DNA from: an uncultured Marivita sp.
Lineage (GTDB): Bacteria > Pseudomonadota > Alphaproteobacteria > Rhodobacterales > Rhodobacteraceae
Direction of reading: 5' to 3'
DNA length: 64,000 nucleotides
NCBI RefSeq assembly: GCF_947488135.1
Contig: NZ_CANKYW010000008.1
Location: 62,001 to 126,000, forward strand
Shown: piece by piece, positions 17,245 through 26,522 of the stretch
Layout: every line of letters starts with the position of its first letter
How positions within the stretch are numbered: the first letter of the stretch is position 1
Made by a program: the position numbers and the translations under genes
Notes under the pieces: model-generated
What the model was told of the DNA's origin: nothing
What the model saw: the letters and a program-made list of their open reading frames with translations, nothing else
Database searches by the model: none

Positions 17245-18582
17245 ATGAGAAATGTGGCTGCAAATCAGTTGGAAGCGATGTTGGACGATGGAGATCCTCG
17301 CTCCCTGCGGACGCTGAACAAATTTGCAGTGGACCTCATGTCGATCCCGAACGAAGCGGATTTGTTCTGGTACGTCGCGCAGAATGTGGTTGGTCGGCTC
17401 GGATTCGTTGACTGCGTGATCTACACGGCGGATGTGGAGCGTCAGGAGTTGACGCAGGTTGCAGCGCTCGGAGACAAGAATCCCTACGGCCGAACGATAC
17501 TGAACCCACTGATCATTCCGTTTGGCGAAGGAATCACGGGGAAAACCGCAATGGCGGCGGAACCCACAATCGTGAACGATCTGCTGCAAAACACGAATTA
17601 CATCCCAGATGCGCAGCCCGCACGATCGGAAATCTGTGTTCCGCTTCTGGCAGGTGGACAGGTTGTCGGCGTGATCGACAGCGAGCATCCTGACGCAAAT
17701 GCCTTTGGCACCGCGGAATTGGAAATCCTCACGACTGTGGCTGCCATGACGAGCGCGAAGCTGGAACTGCTCAGCGAGGCCGAAAGATCGAAGCAGCGTT
17801 ACAACGACCTTGTCAAAACCCACGCAAAGCTTTCGGAAGAGATTTGCAGTCGCCAGGCTCTCGAAGCCGAATTGCACGAATCGCGCAAACTCGAAGCGCT
17901 TGGGCATCTGACGGGCCGGTTGGCGCATGATTTCAACAACCTGCTGACTGTCATTTCCGGAAATCTCGAACTGGCCGAAGCCTATTACGGTGAACCCGGC
18001 AGCCGACGCTACGTGCAAGAGGCGAATCTTGCGTCACAACGTGGAACGCAGCTCGTGTCTGATCTTCTGGCTTTCGCGCAGCGGTCGCGACTTGTTCTGA
18101 GCGAAACAGACATGAACAGGCTTGTCGGCGATCTTTGCAAGGTATCGGTCATGCCGACCGATGTGGATCTCGTGGTCGAACTCTGTCCGATTGAAAGCCG
18201 CGCGTTCGTCGATCCGGGCGCCACCAAGTCGGCGATCAACGCCGTGATGACAAATGCGCTCGAGGCGATGCCGCAGGGCGGGGTGCTGACCGTGACGACA
18301 GATATCGTCGGGCGCAGTCCGACATCGCGTGCGGCGCTTCCACCCGAGCTTTCGCCGGGGAACTATTATACGATTTCGATTGCCGATACCGGCGTGGGAC
18401 TGGCGCCCGAAAGGGTCCAACAGGTTTTCGACCCTTTTTATTCGACAAAGCCAGCCACAGCCGGAAATGGACTTGGGCTGTCCATCGTGCGCGGCATCAT
18501 GCTGCAATCCGGTGGCACCGTTGTTGCATCACGCAACGAACCGACTGGCGCGGTGATCGAGCTCTTCTTTCCGGTTCATTAG
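17245..18582 (+). CDS. Sensor histidine kinase with N-terminal GAF domain, no receiver
   Basis: A 445-residue soluble kinase. Residues about 25-175 are a GAF domain (IIPFGEGITGKTAM; SEICVPLLAGGQVVGVIDSE). Then comes a short coiled region, the phospho-acceptor LTGRLAHDFNNLLTVISGN (His in LAHDF), and an ATPase domain with INAVMTNALEAMP, IADTGVGLAPE and GNGLGLSIV. No membrane segment and no receiver domain are seen, and no response regulator gene is adjacent. The 221-base gap before it holds only a small CCTCAC/GTGAGG hairpin (17139-17154). It may act through a distant regulator; ligand unknown. Confidence 0.85.
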   Translation: MRNVAANQLEAMLDDGDPRSLRTLNKFAVDLMSIPNEADLFWYVAQNVVGRLGFVDCVIYTADVERQELTQVAALGDKNPYGRTILNPLIIPFGEGITGKTAMAAEPTIVNDLLQNTNYIPDAQPARSEICVPLLAGGQVVGVIDSEHPDANAFGTAELEILTTVAAMTSAKLELLSEAERSKQRYNDLVKTHAKLSEEICSRQALEAELHESRKLEALGHLTGRLAHDFNNLLTVISGNLELAEAYYGEPGSRRYVQEANLASQRGTQLVSDLLAFAQRSRLVLSETDMNRLVGDLCKVSVMPTDVDLVVELCPIESRAFVDPGATKSAINAVMTNALEAMPQGGVLTVTTDIVGRSPTSRAALPPELSPGNYYTISIADTGVGLAPERVQQVFDPFYSTKPATAGNGLGLSIVRGIMLQSGGTVVASRNEPTGAVIELFFPVH

Positions 18583-18645
18583 GAACCGTTCCCGGGCCAG
18601 TGTTCACCTTGTCAGACCGTGTCTTCTGACACGCAGGGAGGTCAC

Positions 18646-19713
18646 ATGACAATGTTTTCCGACATCCAAGAAGACACACAAGCCTTGCCCCTGATCAAAG
18701 TGGCAGGGCTCAGATCGGGCGATCCGGAGATTGTGGCGTCCGTTGCGCAAGAGATCGGGATGGCCTGTGAAACGTTCGGGTTTTTCCGGATTTGCGATCA
18801 CGGCATCTCGCTGAACCTCATCGAATCCGTCTACCTCGCCGCCGAGGAGTTCTTTGCGCTCTCCGACGACGTGAAGATGGCCTGCTATATCGGCGACAGT
18901 CCCAATCACCGGGGATACGTGCCGTTCACCGAAAAGGGCGACTATCCTGACGAGGTGAATCGCAGCTATGAAGCGTTCGATCTGGGGCTTGATCTGCCCG
19001 CCGACGACCCCGATTTCCTGGCCGGCAACCGGATTCTGGGGCCGAACAATTGGCCCGCGCTTGCCGGGTTCCGGGAAACGGTCGGACGCTATTACGACGA
19101 GGTCGCCGCGCTGGGGCGATTGATCTGCTCGGCGCTCGAGATGTATCTCGGACTGCCCGAGGGCGCGATGACCCGTCATATGACCAAGCCGATCTCGCAA
19201 TTGCGGCTGCTGCATTACGTGCGCAAGGCGACTGTCACCGACACGAAATCGGTGAACATGGGCGCGCATACGGATTACGAATGTCTGACCCTGCTGCACA
19301 CGCGCAACAAGGGCCTTCAGGTGATGTTACAGGACAACACCTGGATCGACGTGCCGGTCGATCCCTCCGCGCTGGTCGTGAATATCGGTGACATGATGGA
19401 GGCCTGGACCAACGGGCGCCTCCAGTCGACGCCGCATCGTGTTCTCAACCTGCGGCCCGAACGGTTTTCGCTGCCGTATTTCGTTGCAGCAAACCACGAC
19501 ACGCTGATCGAGCCGTTTCCCGAACTGGTGCCCAAGGGAACCGTGCCGAAGTATGAACCATTCCTTGCCGGGGCGCATCTTGAACGGATGCTGATCCGCG
19601 ATTTCCCTTATTTGAAAGTATTGATTGCCAAGCAGGCCCGGTCCTCTGCGGCCGATACAGCGGACTTTCACGTAGACAATCCCTTCGAGACCAGACTGAA
19701 AAGCAGTAACTGA
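18646..19713 (+). CDS. 2-oxoglutarate/Fe(II)-dependent dioxygenase, isopenicillin N synthase family
   Basis: A 355-residue non-haem iron oxygenase. The DIOX_N part starts LPLIKVAGL and includes ETFGFFRICDHGI. The iron facial triad is His and Asp in GAHTDYECLTLL and His in QSTPHRVLN; the 2-oxoglutarate Arg is in ERFSLPYF. Start ATG 18646 follows AGGGAGGT; an in-frame start nine codons earlier lacks a ribosome site. It is followed after 6 bases by a LysE-type exporter gene, suggesting modification and export of an amino-acid-like compound. Substrate cannot be read from sequence. Confidence 0.85.
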   Translation: MTMFSDIQEDTQALPLIKVAGLRSGDPEIVASVAQEIGMACETFGFFRICDHGISLNLIESVYLAAEEFFALSDDVKMACYIGDSPNHRGYVPFTEKGDYPDEVNRSYEAFDLGLDLPADDPDFLAGNRILGPNNWPALAGFRETVGRYYDEVAALGRLICSALEMYLGLPEGAMTRHMTKPISQLRLLHYVRKATVTDTKSVNMGAHTDYECLTLLHTRNKGLQVMLQDNTWIDVPVDPSALVVNIGDMMEAWTNGRLQSTPHRVLNLRPERFSLPYFVAANHDTLIEPFPELVPKGTVPKYEPFLAGAHLERMLIRDFPYLKVLIAKQARSSAADTADFHVDNPFETRLKSSN

Positions 19714-19719
19714 CCACCC

Positions 19720-20364
19720 ATGCCAAATCTTGACGCGATACTTGCCGTGGCTTTCGCCGGATTCGTTCTGAGTGCCACGCCCGGACCCTCCATGCTTTAC
19801 GTTCTGTCGCGCAGTGTCGGGCAAAGCCGCGCCGCGGGCTATGCCTCGGCCCTTGGACTGGGGCTTGGGGGCATGCTTCTTGCGATTGCCACGGCGTTTG
19901 GACTGGCGGCGCTGTTTCGGCAGTTCGACTGGCTGATGACGGGGTTGCGGGTTCTGGGATCGGGGTATCTTGTCTATCTCGCCGTCGGTCTCATCCGGGA
20001 TTCCTATGTCCCGATCGATCTGACGCCGACAGACACGCCTCCCATGCACCAATCCTTTTTCCAGATCGTGTGGCAGGGCATCTGGGTCGAGTTGCTCAAT
20101 CCCAAGACGGTCCTGTTTTTTGCGCTGTTCCTGCCGCCCTTCGTGGATCCGACCGTGACGGAAAGCGCTTTGCAGTTTCAGTTGATGGTGCTCGGCATTC
20201 TGGTTCCCCTGACGGCCATTCCATCCGACATCGCAGTGGCCTGGCTCGGGTCCACCGTGTCCAAATCGGTGGCACGCAATCCGGGCACCCGCAAAGCGCT
20301 GGCCTGGGCCGGTGGCCTGGCGATCATGTTTATTGCGGTGAACATCCATCTGTCCGTGATCTGA
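19720..20364 (+). CDS. LysE/RhtB-family amino-acid exporter
   Basis: A 214-residue inner-membrane protein of about six spans. The N-terminal ATPGPSMLYVL carries the family's conserved PGP motif, and ELLNPKTVLFF the conserved NPK. Such proteins export amino acids or homoserine-lactone-like compounds. With only 6 bases after the dioxygenase stop it is surely cotranscribed with it. It converges with the LysR gene; a small GAGGATC/GATCCTC hairpin (20379-20403) lies between. Confidence 0.85.
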   Translation: MPNLDAILAVAFAGFVLSATPGPSMLYVLSRSVGQSRAAGYASALGLGLGGMLLAIATAFGLAALFRQFDWLMTGLRVLGSGYLVYLAVGLIRDSYVPIDLTPTDTPPMHQSFFQIVWQGIWVELLNPKTVLFFALFLPPFVDPTVTESALQFQLMVLGILVPLTAIPSDIAVAWLGSTVSKSVARNPGTRKALAWAGGLAIMFIAVNIHLSVI

Positions 20365-20378
20365 CGGGGTCAGGCAGA

Positions 20379-20403
20379 GAGGATCCCGTCGAGACCGATC
20401 CTC
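20379..20403. terminator. Possible bidirectional hairpin between lysE and lysR genes
   Basis: A 7-bp perfect stem, GAGGATC at 20379-20385 and GATCCTC at 20397-20403, lies in the 50-base gap between convergent genes. There is no T-run, so termination is only suggested by position. Confidence 0.3.
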
Positions 20404-20414
20404 GTGATTGTCCA

Positions 20415-21308
20415 TCACCCCTCTGCCGTCAGCCGCGCCCAGGCGTCGAGCGTGGCGCTGTTGGCGGTGGTGGACCATCGTTGCGCGACGAGGTCCATGT
20501 CGATCCCGCCAAGCCTGTCGGTCAGCGCGACAAGCTCTCCGCGCGACAGGGCCGGGCGGGCGAGGGTTTCGGGCACCCAGGCGACGCCGAGACCGGACTG
20601 CGCCAGTTGCAGAGCGGCGGTGGACAGGCCGGTTTCCGTCACCACGCTGATGCTGCACGTCCCGTCGAGCGCGGGCAGGACGTGGCGGGTGATCGCGGCG
20701 CCGAGGAACACGTCGGCGGGGTAGCCGATGATCCGCAGGACACCGGACTCGCACCCGGCGATCAGGCCGCCCGCATGGGTCGTGCCGCAGACCGGGATGA
20801 GCATGTCCGACCCGATCACCGCCTCGGTCAGGAAAGACGGCAGTTCCGAGACCGGTTCGGATCGGATCCGATAGGTCACGGAAATCGCCGCCTGACGGCG
20901 GATGAGCAGGGTTTCGCATTCGTCCCGGTTGGCCGAGCGCAGGCGGATATGGGTGCGGCTGGGTTCTGCGACCGAATTGATGATCTGCGTGCCCATCGAC
21001 GTGGTGATGGCGTGCTGGCTGGCGATGACAAGCTGCCGCAGCCCGGTCCGGTGTTCCTGCCGCATGTCGGCCAGCAACAGCCGTTGTTCCGCCGCCAGTT
21101 TGCGCAGTTCGGTTTCGCGGTCGCGCAGAATCGTGGAGGGGCCACTGGGTTTGACGCTGCGGTCGATGACCTCGATCCCGAGCACCTCTTCCAGAACTTT
21201 GATGCGGCGCGAAAAGGCGGGTTGTGTTACATTGCGCAGGCGGGCTGCATCCGCCACGCCGCCGCTGTCGAGGAGGGCCACCAGGTCTTCGATCCAGTCA
21301 ATGCGCAT
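20415..21308 (-). CDS. LysR-family regulator, divergent from cuyA
   Basis: A 297-residue LTTR. The helix-turn-helix is at residues about 5-60 (LVALLDSGGVADAARLRNVTQPAFSRRIKVLEEVLG), followed by a periplasmic-binding-protein-like effector domain. The frame stays open far upstream of 21308 but that part is antisense to cuyA; ATG 21308 gives the normal LTTR N-terminus (MRIDWIEDL). It is divergent from cuyA with 105 bases between, the standard arrangement for an LTTR and its target, so it probably controls the cysteate genes (CuyR-like role, inference). Confidence 0.87.
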   Translation of the reverse strand: MRIDWIEDLVALLDSGGVADAARLRNVTQPAFSRRIKVLEEVLGIEVIDRSVKPSGPSTILRDRETELRKLAAEQRLLLADMRQEHRTGLRQLVIASQHAITTSMGTQIINSVAEPSRTHIRLRSANRDECETLLIRRQAAISVTYRIRSEPVSELPSFLTEAVIGSDMLIPVCGTTHAGGLIAGCESGVLRIIGYPADVFLGAAITRHVLPALDGTCSISVVTETGLSTAALQLAQSGLGVAWVPETLARPALSRGELVALTDRLGGIDMDLVAQRWSTTANSATLDAWARLTAEG

Positions 21309-21320
21309 TTCGGGCCTCTT

Positions 21321-21337
21321 TATGCCAGTTGCGCATA
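21321..21337. promoter_or_regulatory. Candidate LysR-type operator
   Basis: TATGC at 21321-21325 and GCATA at 21333-21337 form a perfect 5-7-5 inverted repeat in the gap between the divergent lysR and cuyA genes. It has the interrupted-dyad shape of LTTR boxes and is 13 bases from the lysR start codon. Binding is inferred. Confidence 0.45.
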
Positions 21338-21413
21338 ATATCACCCGTTTTTCTATTTGACGAGGGCGGTAACATGCACAACTGTCCGCGTCGAACAGTC
21401 GAAAGGACGCCCG

Positions 21414-22439
21414 ATGCATTTCTCCCGATTCCCCCGCGTAAACCTTGCCCATCTGCCCACCGCGCTTGAACCAATGGACCGTCTGTCCAAAGAGCTGGGC
21501 GGGCCCCGCATCTGGATCAAGCGGGATGATTGCACCGGCATGTCCACCGGGGGCAACAAGACCCGCAAGCTCGAATTCCTCATGGCCGAGGCACAGGCGC
21601 AGGGGGCCGATCTGGTCATCACGCAGGGGGCCACGCAATCCAACCACGCGCGCCAGACCGCGGCCTGTGCGGCGAAGCTGGGGATGGATTGCCATATCCT
21701 GCTGGAGGATCGCACCGGGTCGAACGATCCGAACTACAACATGAACGGCAACGTGTTTCTGGATTTCCTGCACGGGGCCACGGCGGAAAAGCGTCCCGGT
21801 TCGGGGCTCGACATGAATGCCGAGATGGAATCGGTGGCCGAGAAATTCCGCGCCGAGGGGCGCAACGTCTACACCATTCCCGGTGGCGGGTCGAACGCGA
21901 CGGGCGCCCTGGGTTATGCCAACGCCGCGATGGAGCTGGTCACGCAGGCGAACAACATGGGGCTCAAGATCGACCGGATCGTGCACGCGACGGGCAGTGC
22001 AGGCACGCAGGCGGGGCTGATCGTGGGCCTGAAGGCGATCAATGCGAATATTCCGCTTCTGGGGATCGGCGTGCGCGCGCCGAAGCCGAAGCAGGAAGAG
22101 AACGTGTATAACCTCGCCGTGAAGACCGCCGAAAAGCTGGGCTGCCCCGGCGTGGTGCAGCGCGAGGATGTGGAGGCGAACACCGATTACGTGGGCGAGG
22201 GCTATGGCATCCCGACGAAGGACGGTCTGGCCGCCATCGAGATGTTCGCGCGTCTGGAAGGCATCCTCCTTGATCCGGTCTATTCCGGCAAAGGGGCTGC
22301 GGGTCTGATCGACCTGATCCGCAAGGGCGCGTTCAAGGGCGACGAGAATATCGTCTTTGTGCATACCGGCGGCGGTGTGGCGCTCTTTGGCTACACGGCG
22401 GCATTCGACTATGACGCGCCGAGCATGGCGGCAGAGTAG
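21414..22439 (+). CDS. cuyA: L-cysteate sulfo-lyase (PLP fold II, D-cysteine desulfhydrase family)
   Basis: A 341-residue PLP enzyme. The cofactor Lys lies in [13 protein letters not shown], the Asn-rich [15 protein letters not shown] loop binds the substrate carboxylate, and [13 protein letters not shown] binds phosphate. As I recall it, the sequence is very close to CuyA of Silicibacter (Ruegeria) pomeroyi, including the N-terminus MH-ARFPR-LAHLPT and [13 protein letters not shown]. CuyA splits L-cysteate into pyruvate, sulfite and ammonia; D-cysteine is a side substrate. ATG 21414 follows GAAAGGACG. The racemase and transporter genes downstream support an amino-sulfonate role. Confidence 0.82.
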   Translation: MHFSRFPRVNLAHLPTALEPMDRLSKELGGPRIWIKRDDCTGMSTGGNKTRKLEFLMAEAQAQGADLVITQGATQSNHARQTAACAAKLGMDCHILLEDRTGSNDPNYNMNGNVFLDFLHGATAEKRPGSGLDMNAEMESVAEKFRAEGRNVYTIPGGGSNATGALGYANAAMELVTQANNMGLKIDRIVHATGSAGTQAGLIVGLKAINANIPLLGIGVRAPKPKQEENVYNLAVKTAEKLGCPGVVQREDVEANTDYVGEGYGIPTKDGLAAIEMFARLEGILLDPVYSGKGAAGLIDLIRKGAFKGDENIVFVHTGGGVALFGYTAAFDYDAPSMAAE

Positions 22440-22445
22440 GGCGTG

Positions 22446-23648
22446 ATGCAGCCTTTCACCGGCAGCTTCACGCAGCAGGAACCGATCGCCGAAGACGCGA
22501 TCGCGGCCGCTGTCGAGGTGCTGCGCAGTGGGCGGCTGCATCGCTACAACACGGTCGCGGACGAGCTTGGCCCGGTGGCCGAGCTAGAACGAGCTTATGC
22601 GGCGTATCAAGGGTCGGACTATTGCCTGGCCTGCACATCCGGCGGCTATGCGATGGCCACCGCGTTGCGGGCGCTGGGTGTCGGGGCGGGGGACCGGGTG
22701 CTGACCAACGGGTTCACGCTGGCCCCGGTGCCGGGCGCGATTGCCGCCGTGGGGGCCGAGGCGGTGCTGGTGGAGATCACGCCGGACCTCGTGCTGGACC
22801 TTGAGGATCTCGAGGCAAAAATACAGGCGACCCATCCGAAGGTTTTGCTTCTGTCCAACATGCGCGGGCATCTGTGCGACATGGAGGCACTCGTGGCGCT
22901 TTTGGATCGGTACGATGTGCCGCTGATCGAGGATTGCGCGCATACGATGGGGGCGTCCTGGAACGGGCGCAAATCCGGCAGTTTCGGCATTGCCGGGTGT
23001 TTCTCGACCCAGACCTACAAGCATATGAACAGCGGGGAAGGGGGGTTGCTGACCTCGGATGACCCGGAGTTCATGGCCCGCGCGATCATGCTGTCGGGGT
23101 CTTACATGATGTACGAACGGCACGGCGCGGCACCGCCTGCCGAGGTGTTCCACGACATTCGGCTGGATACGCCGAATATGTCGGGGCGGATGGACAACCT
23201 GCGTGCGGCGATCCTGCTGACCCAATTGGGTGCTTTGGAGACGAATATAGACCGCTGGAACGCGCGGCATGATCTGATCGCGGATCGGATGCGCGGTGTC
23301 GCGGGCGTCTACGTTCCGCACCGGCCCGCGCAGGAACGCTATGTCGGATCGTCTTTCCAGTTTCTGATGCCCGAGGCGGATGCGAAGACCATGCGAGCCA
23401 TCGTGGCCAGCGCCAAGGAGCTCGGGGTCGAGCTCAAGTGGTTCGGGGCCGACAGCCCGGTGGGCTTTACCTCGAACCATCAAAGCTGGCGCTACATTCC
23501 CCGGCAGGATCTGCCCAAAACGGATGCACTTCTTGCCGGATTGCTGGATATGCGCATTCCCCTGACGTTCAGCCTTGAGGATTGCGCCCATGTGGCGGAC
23601 ATCCTTGTTCATGTGGTGGGCCAAGCCCTGCAAAAAGGAGCGGCGTGA
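22446..23648 (+). CDS. DegT/DnrJ/EryC1/StrS-family PLP aminotransferase
   Basis: A 400-residue fold-I PLP enzyme. VEVLRSGRLHRYN, CTSGGYAMATALRALGVGAGD, the Asp of LIEDCAHTMGASW and the Schiff-base Lys in STQTYKHMNSGEGG are visible. Members normally aminate nucleotide-linked keto sugars, yet the neighbours here are amino-acid enzymes. ATG 22446 (an in-frame GTG lies one codon before) is 6 bases after cuyA. Its stop overlaps the racemase start. Its substrate in this context is unknown; the fold is clear. Confidence 0.82.
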   Translation: MQPFTGSFTQQEPIAEDAIAAAVEVLRSGRLHRYNTVADELGPVAELERAYAAYQGSDYCLACTSGGYAMATALRALGVGAGDRVLTNGFTLAPVPGAIAAVGAEAVLVEITPDLVLDLEDLEAKIQATHPKVLLLSNMRGHLCDMEALVALLDRYDVPLIEDCAHTMGASWNGRKSGSFGIAGCFSTQTYKHMNSGEGGLLTSDDPEFMARAIMLSGSYMMYERHGAAPPAEVFHDIRLDTPNMSGRMDNLRAAILLTQLGALETNIDRWNARHDLIADRMRGVAGVYVPHRPAQERYVGSSFQFLMPEADAKTMRAIVASAKELGVELKWFGADSPVGFTSNHQSWRYIPRQDLPKTDALLAGLLDMRIPLTFSLEDCAHVADILVHVVGQALQKGAA

Positions 23649-24388
23649 TGCGGAAAATCGGTGTTCTGGGCGGCATGGGGCCGGAAGCGACGATCTATTT
23701 CATGCAGCAGGTCGTGGACGCCGTTCAGGCGCGCGACGATGCCGATCACATCCCCCTGCTGGTGGACAACAACACGCAGGTGCCGTCGCGGATCAAGGCG
23801 ATCCTCGAAGGCGGCGGGGAAGACCCCGGCCCGGTTTTGGCGCAAATGGCGCGCGGGTTGGTCGGGGCCGGGGCAGAGGCCTTGGTGATGCCCTGCAACA
23901 CCGCGCATTACTATGCCGGGCAGGTGGCAGCGGCGACCGACATGCCGTTCCTGAACATGATCGATCTGTCCTGTGCCGAAGCCGCGCGCATCGCGCCGGG
24001 GGGCAAGGTCGGGCTGTTGGGATCACCGGCGCTGCAACAGGTGGGCGTGTTCGAGACCGCGCTGGCAGGCGCGGGTCTGACGCCGGTCTATGCCGCCGAA
24101 CAGGGCAGGGCGCTCGCCACCATCCGGTCGATCAAGGCGCAAGGCCCGTCCGAGTTCGCGGCGCATACGCTCATCGACATCTGCACCCGGATGGTGACGG
24201 ACGGCGCGGATGTCATCTGCATCTGCTGCACGGAATTTTCGCTTTTGGCTGCCGAAATTGACGCTAAGGTGCCAATGTTCGATGCGCTACAGGTGCTTGT
24301 GAACGCCACAGTGGAGTATTCGCGGTCGGGTGTGTCCTCACCCGGCGTGAACCAGAGTGACGATGTGAAGATTGCCACGTCCCTCTGA
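23648..24388 (+). CDS. Aspartate/glutamate racemase-family protein
   Basis: A 246-residue cofactor-independent racemase. IGVLGGMGPEATIYFMQQ opens the protein; the two catalytic Cys are in VMPCNTAHYY and CICCTEFSLL. The family interconverts D- and L-aspartate or glutamate. Cysteate is a sulfonate analogue of aspartate, so a D/L-cysteate racemase role beside cuyA is a reasonable but untested inference. ATG overlaps the previous stop (TGATG). It precedes the ABC binding-protein gene by 33 bases. Confidence 0.85.
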   Translation: MRKIGVLGGMGPEATIYFMQQVVDAVQARDDADHIPLLVDNNTQVPSRIKAILEGGGEDPGPVLAQMARGLVGAGAEALVMPCNTAHYYAGQVAAATDMPFLNMIDLSCAEAARIAPGGKVGLLGSPALQQVGVFETALAGAGLTPVYAAEQGRALATIRSIKAQGPSEFAAHTLIDICTRMVTDGADVICICCTEFSLLAAEIDAKVPMFDALQVLVNATVEYSRSGVSSPGVNQSDDVKIATSL

Positions 24389-24421
24389 TAATAAATCAAT
24401 CAACAGGGAAAGGACGACACT

Positions 24422-25384
24422 ATGAAGATGACCAAGACAAAGGCACTGACGACCTCGGCCATCGTTGCACTTGGGGCCGCCGGGTCGGCCCAGGCCGCGG
24501 ATATCGTGATCGGTGTGCCGAACTGGGCGTCGGTGAATGCCACCGCGCATGTTCTGGAAGTGGTGATCGAGGATAACCTCGGTCTGGATGTGGAATTGCA
24601 GAACGGCACCAACCCGATCGTGTTCGAAGCGATGGACAGCGGGTCGATGCACGTACACCCCGAAGTCTGGATGCCGAACCAGCAGAACCTGCACGACACC
24701 TACGTGAAGGACAAAGGGTCCGTGGTGATGAACACCAACCCGGTGCAGGCCGAGCAGGGCATGTGCGTGCCGACCTACATCGCCGAAGAATACGACATCA
24801 CCCATATCGACGACCTCAGCGATCCCGACAAGATCGCGATCTTCGACACCGATGGCAACGGCACGCCGGAAGTCTGGGTCGGTGCGCCCGGCTGGGCCTC
24901 GACCGTGGTCGAGAAAGTGCGCGCGAAGTCCTATGGCTACGACCAGATGTTCGAACTCACCGAGTATGAAGAGACCATCGCCTACGCCAACCTCGCCAAC
25001 GCGACGACGGCAGGCGAGCCGTGGATCGGGTTCTGCTACAGCCCGCACTATATCTTCGTGACGCAGGATCTGACCGTGCTCGAAGAGCCGGCGCATGATC
25101 CGTCGACCTGGAACATCGTTCAGCCCACCGATGATCCGGATTGGCTCGAAAAGTCGTCTGCCTCGACCGCGTGGAACGGCGCGACCTTGCACCTGCACTA
25201 CGCGAAAGAACTGGAAGAGGCGTATCCCGAGGTCGCGTCGCTGTTCCAGAATTACCAGATGTCCGGTGACGATCTGAGCGCGATGGGCAAAGCCCTTGCC
25301 GTGGATGGCGTCGAAGCGGCCGATTTCGCCCGTCAGTGGGTGGCCGAGAACGAAGACACCGTGATCAACTGGCTCACCAACTAA
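24422..25384 (+). CDS. Betaine-type ABC transporter substrate-binding protein (OpuAC/ProX family)
   Basis: A 320-residue exported binding protein with a Sec signal (KALTTSAIVALGAAGSAQAA). Trp-containing segments GVPNWASVNATAH, HPEVWMPNQ, WVGAPGWAST and GEPWIGFCYSP resemble the aromatic boxes with which this family holds quaternary ammonium compounds. A GGGCCGC hairpin and T-run follow the stop, probably keeping this gene expressed above the ATPase and permease. Glycine betaine is the default ligand; a sulfonated or N-methylated zwitterion is possible given cuyA upstream (inference). Confidence 0.82.
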   Translation: MKMTKTKALTTSAIVALGAAGSAQAADIVIGVPNWASVNATAHVLEVVIEDNLGLDVELQNGTNPIVFEAMDSGSMHVHPEVWMPNQQNLHDTYVKDKGSVVMNTNPVQAEQGMCVPTYIAEEYDITHIDDLSDPDKIAIFDTDGNGTPEVWVGAPGWASTVVEKVRAKSYGYDQMFELTEYEETIAYANLANATTAGEPWIGFCYSPHYIFVTQDLTVLEEPAHDPSTWNIVQPTDDPDWLEKSSASTAWNGATLHLHYAKELEEAYPEVASLFQNYQMSGDDLSAMGKALAVDGVEAADFARQWVAENEDTVINWLTN

Positions 25385-25397
25385 GCCTCTCGCATCA

Positions 25398-25427
25398 GGG
25401 CCGCTGCCACATCGCGGCGGCCCTTTT
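25398..25427 (+). terminator. Intra-operon attenuator after the binding-protein gene
   Basis: Stem GGGCCGC (25398-25404) pairs with GCGGCCC (25417-25423) and is followed by TTTT. It lies between the binding-protein and ATPase genes, a common place for partial termination in ABC operons, giving more binding protein than channel. Confidence 0.65.
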
Positions 25428-25484
25428 CCTATGTGCCCCGCGCCGGTGCGCTGGCGGGGAACGTGTATCCCGAGGGAGAGGCCC

Positions 25485-26522
25485 ATGGACGATCCTGTCG
25501 TAAAACTCGAAAACGTCTGGAAAATCTTCGGCGAACGCAGCGACGAGGCCATGAAGGCCGTGCGAGAGAAAGGGCTGACCAAGCCCGAGGTGCTTGAGCA
25601 ATTCCGCTGTGTGGTGGGTGTTCAGGACGCCAGTTTCGAAGTCTCGCGCGGCGAGATTTTCTGCATCATGGGTCTGTCCGGGTCGGGGAAATCGACCCTC
25701 GTGCGTCACGTGAACCGATTGATCGAACCGACGGCGGGCAAGATCGAAATCCTTGGGCAGGACGTATCGACCATGTCCGCCACCGAATTGCGCCGCATCC
25801 GCGCGCAGCAGATCGGGATGGTGTTTCAACATATGGCGCTGTTGCCGCACAGGTCGGTGCGGGACAACGTGGCCTATCCTCTGGAAATCCGCAAAGTGCC
25901 GAAATCGCGCCGTTGGGCGATCTCGGATCACGCGCTGGGGCTGGTTGACCTGACGGGCTACGAAGACCGCCTGCCGCGCGAATTGTCCGGCGGGATGCAG
26001 CAGCGTGTGGGGATCGCCCGTGCATTGGCGTCGGACCCCGAGATCCTTCTCATGGACGAGCCGTTCTCGGCGCTTGACCCTCTTATCCGCTTGCAGCTTC
26101 AGGACCAGTTCAAGGCGCTTGTGGCGCAGCTCAAGAAAACCACGCTGTTCATCACGCACGACCTGGACGAGGCGATCCGCATTGGCCACCGCATCGCCAT
26201 CATGAAGGACGGGGTGATCGTGCAGATCGGCACGCCCGAGGATATCGTGATGAACCCCGCCGACGATTACGTGCGCGAATTCGTGCAAGGCATTTCCAAG
26301 CTCAAGCTGGTGAAGGCGCATTCGATCATGGAACCGATGGAGCGCTTCAAAGGCTCTCTCGACGGTGCGCCGCGTGCCGATGAAGGGGCCGATCTGGACC
26401 AGTTGATCGATCTCGCGGTGGAGACGGATATGCCCGTCGTCATCACGCAGGATGGGGCGGATATCGGGATCGTCACCAAGCCGCGTTTGCTGCGCGGAAT
26501 CCAGGGGGGCAAAGATGAGTGA
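25485..26522 (+). CDS. Betaine-type ABC transporter ATP-binding protein (ProV/OpuAA-like)
   Basis: A 345-residue ATPase. Walker A GLSGSGKST, signature LSGGMQQRV, Walker B LLMDEPFSALDPL and the His of LFITHDLDEA are intact. The N-terminal VWKIFG and the insert before Walker A are typical of ProV; the C-terminal CBS part is short. ATG 25485 follows GAGGGAGAGG. Its stop lies inside the permease gene start (8-base overlap), so both are coupled. Confidence 0.87.
   Translation: MDDPVVKLENVWKIFGERSDEAMKAVREKGLTKPEVLEQFRCVVGVQDASFEVSRGEIFCIMGLSGSGKSTLVRHVNRLIEPTAGKIEILGQDVSTMSATELRRIRAQQIGMVFQHMALLPHRSVRDNVAYPLEIRKVPKSRRWAISDHALGLVDLTGYEDRLPRELSGGMQQRVGIARALASDPEILLMDEPFSALDPLIRLQLQDQFKALVAQLKKTTLFITHDLDEAIRIGHRIAIMKDGVIVQIGTPEDIVMNPADDYVREFVQGISKLKLVKAHSIMEPMERFKGSLDGAPRADEGADLDQLIDLAVETDMPVVITQDGADIGIVTKPRLLRGIQGGKDE

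Noticed and set aside
21309-22541. N-terminal extension of the lysR frame across cuyA
   Set aside because: The frame is open by chance; a normal LysR N-terminus begins at 21308 and the extension is antisense to cuyA.
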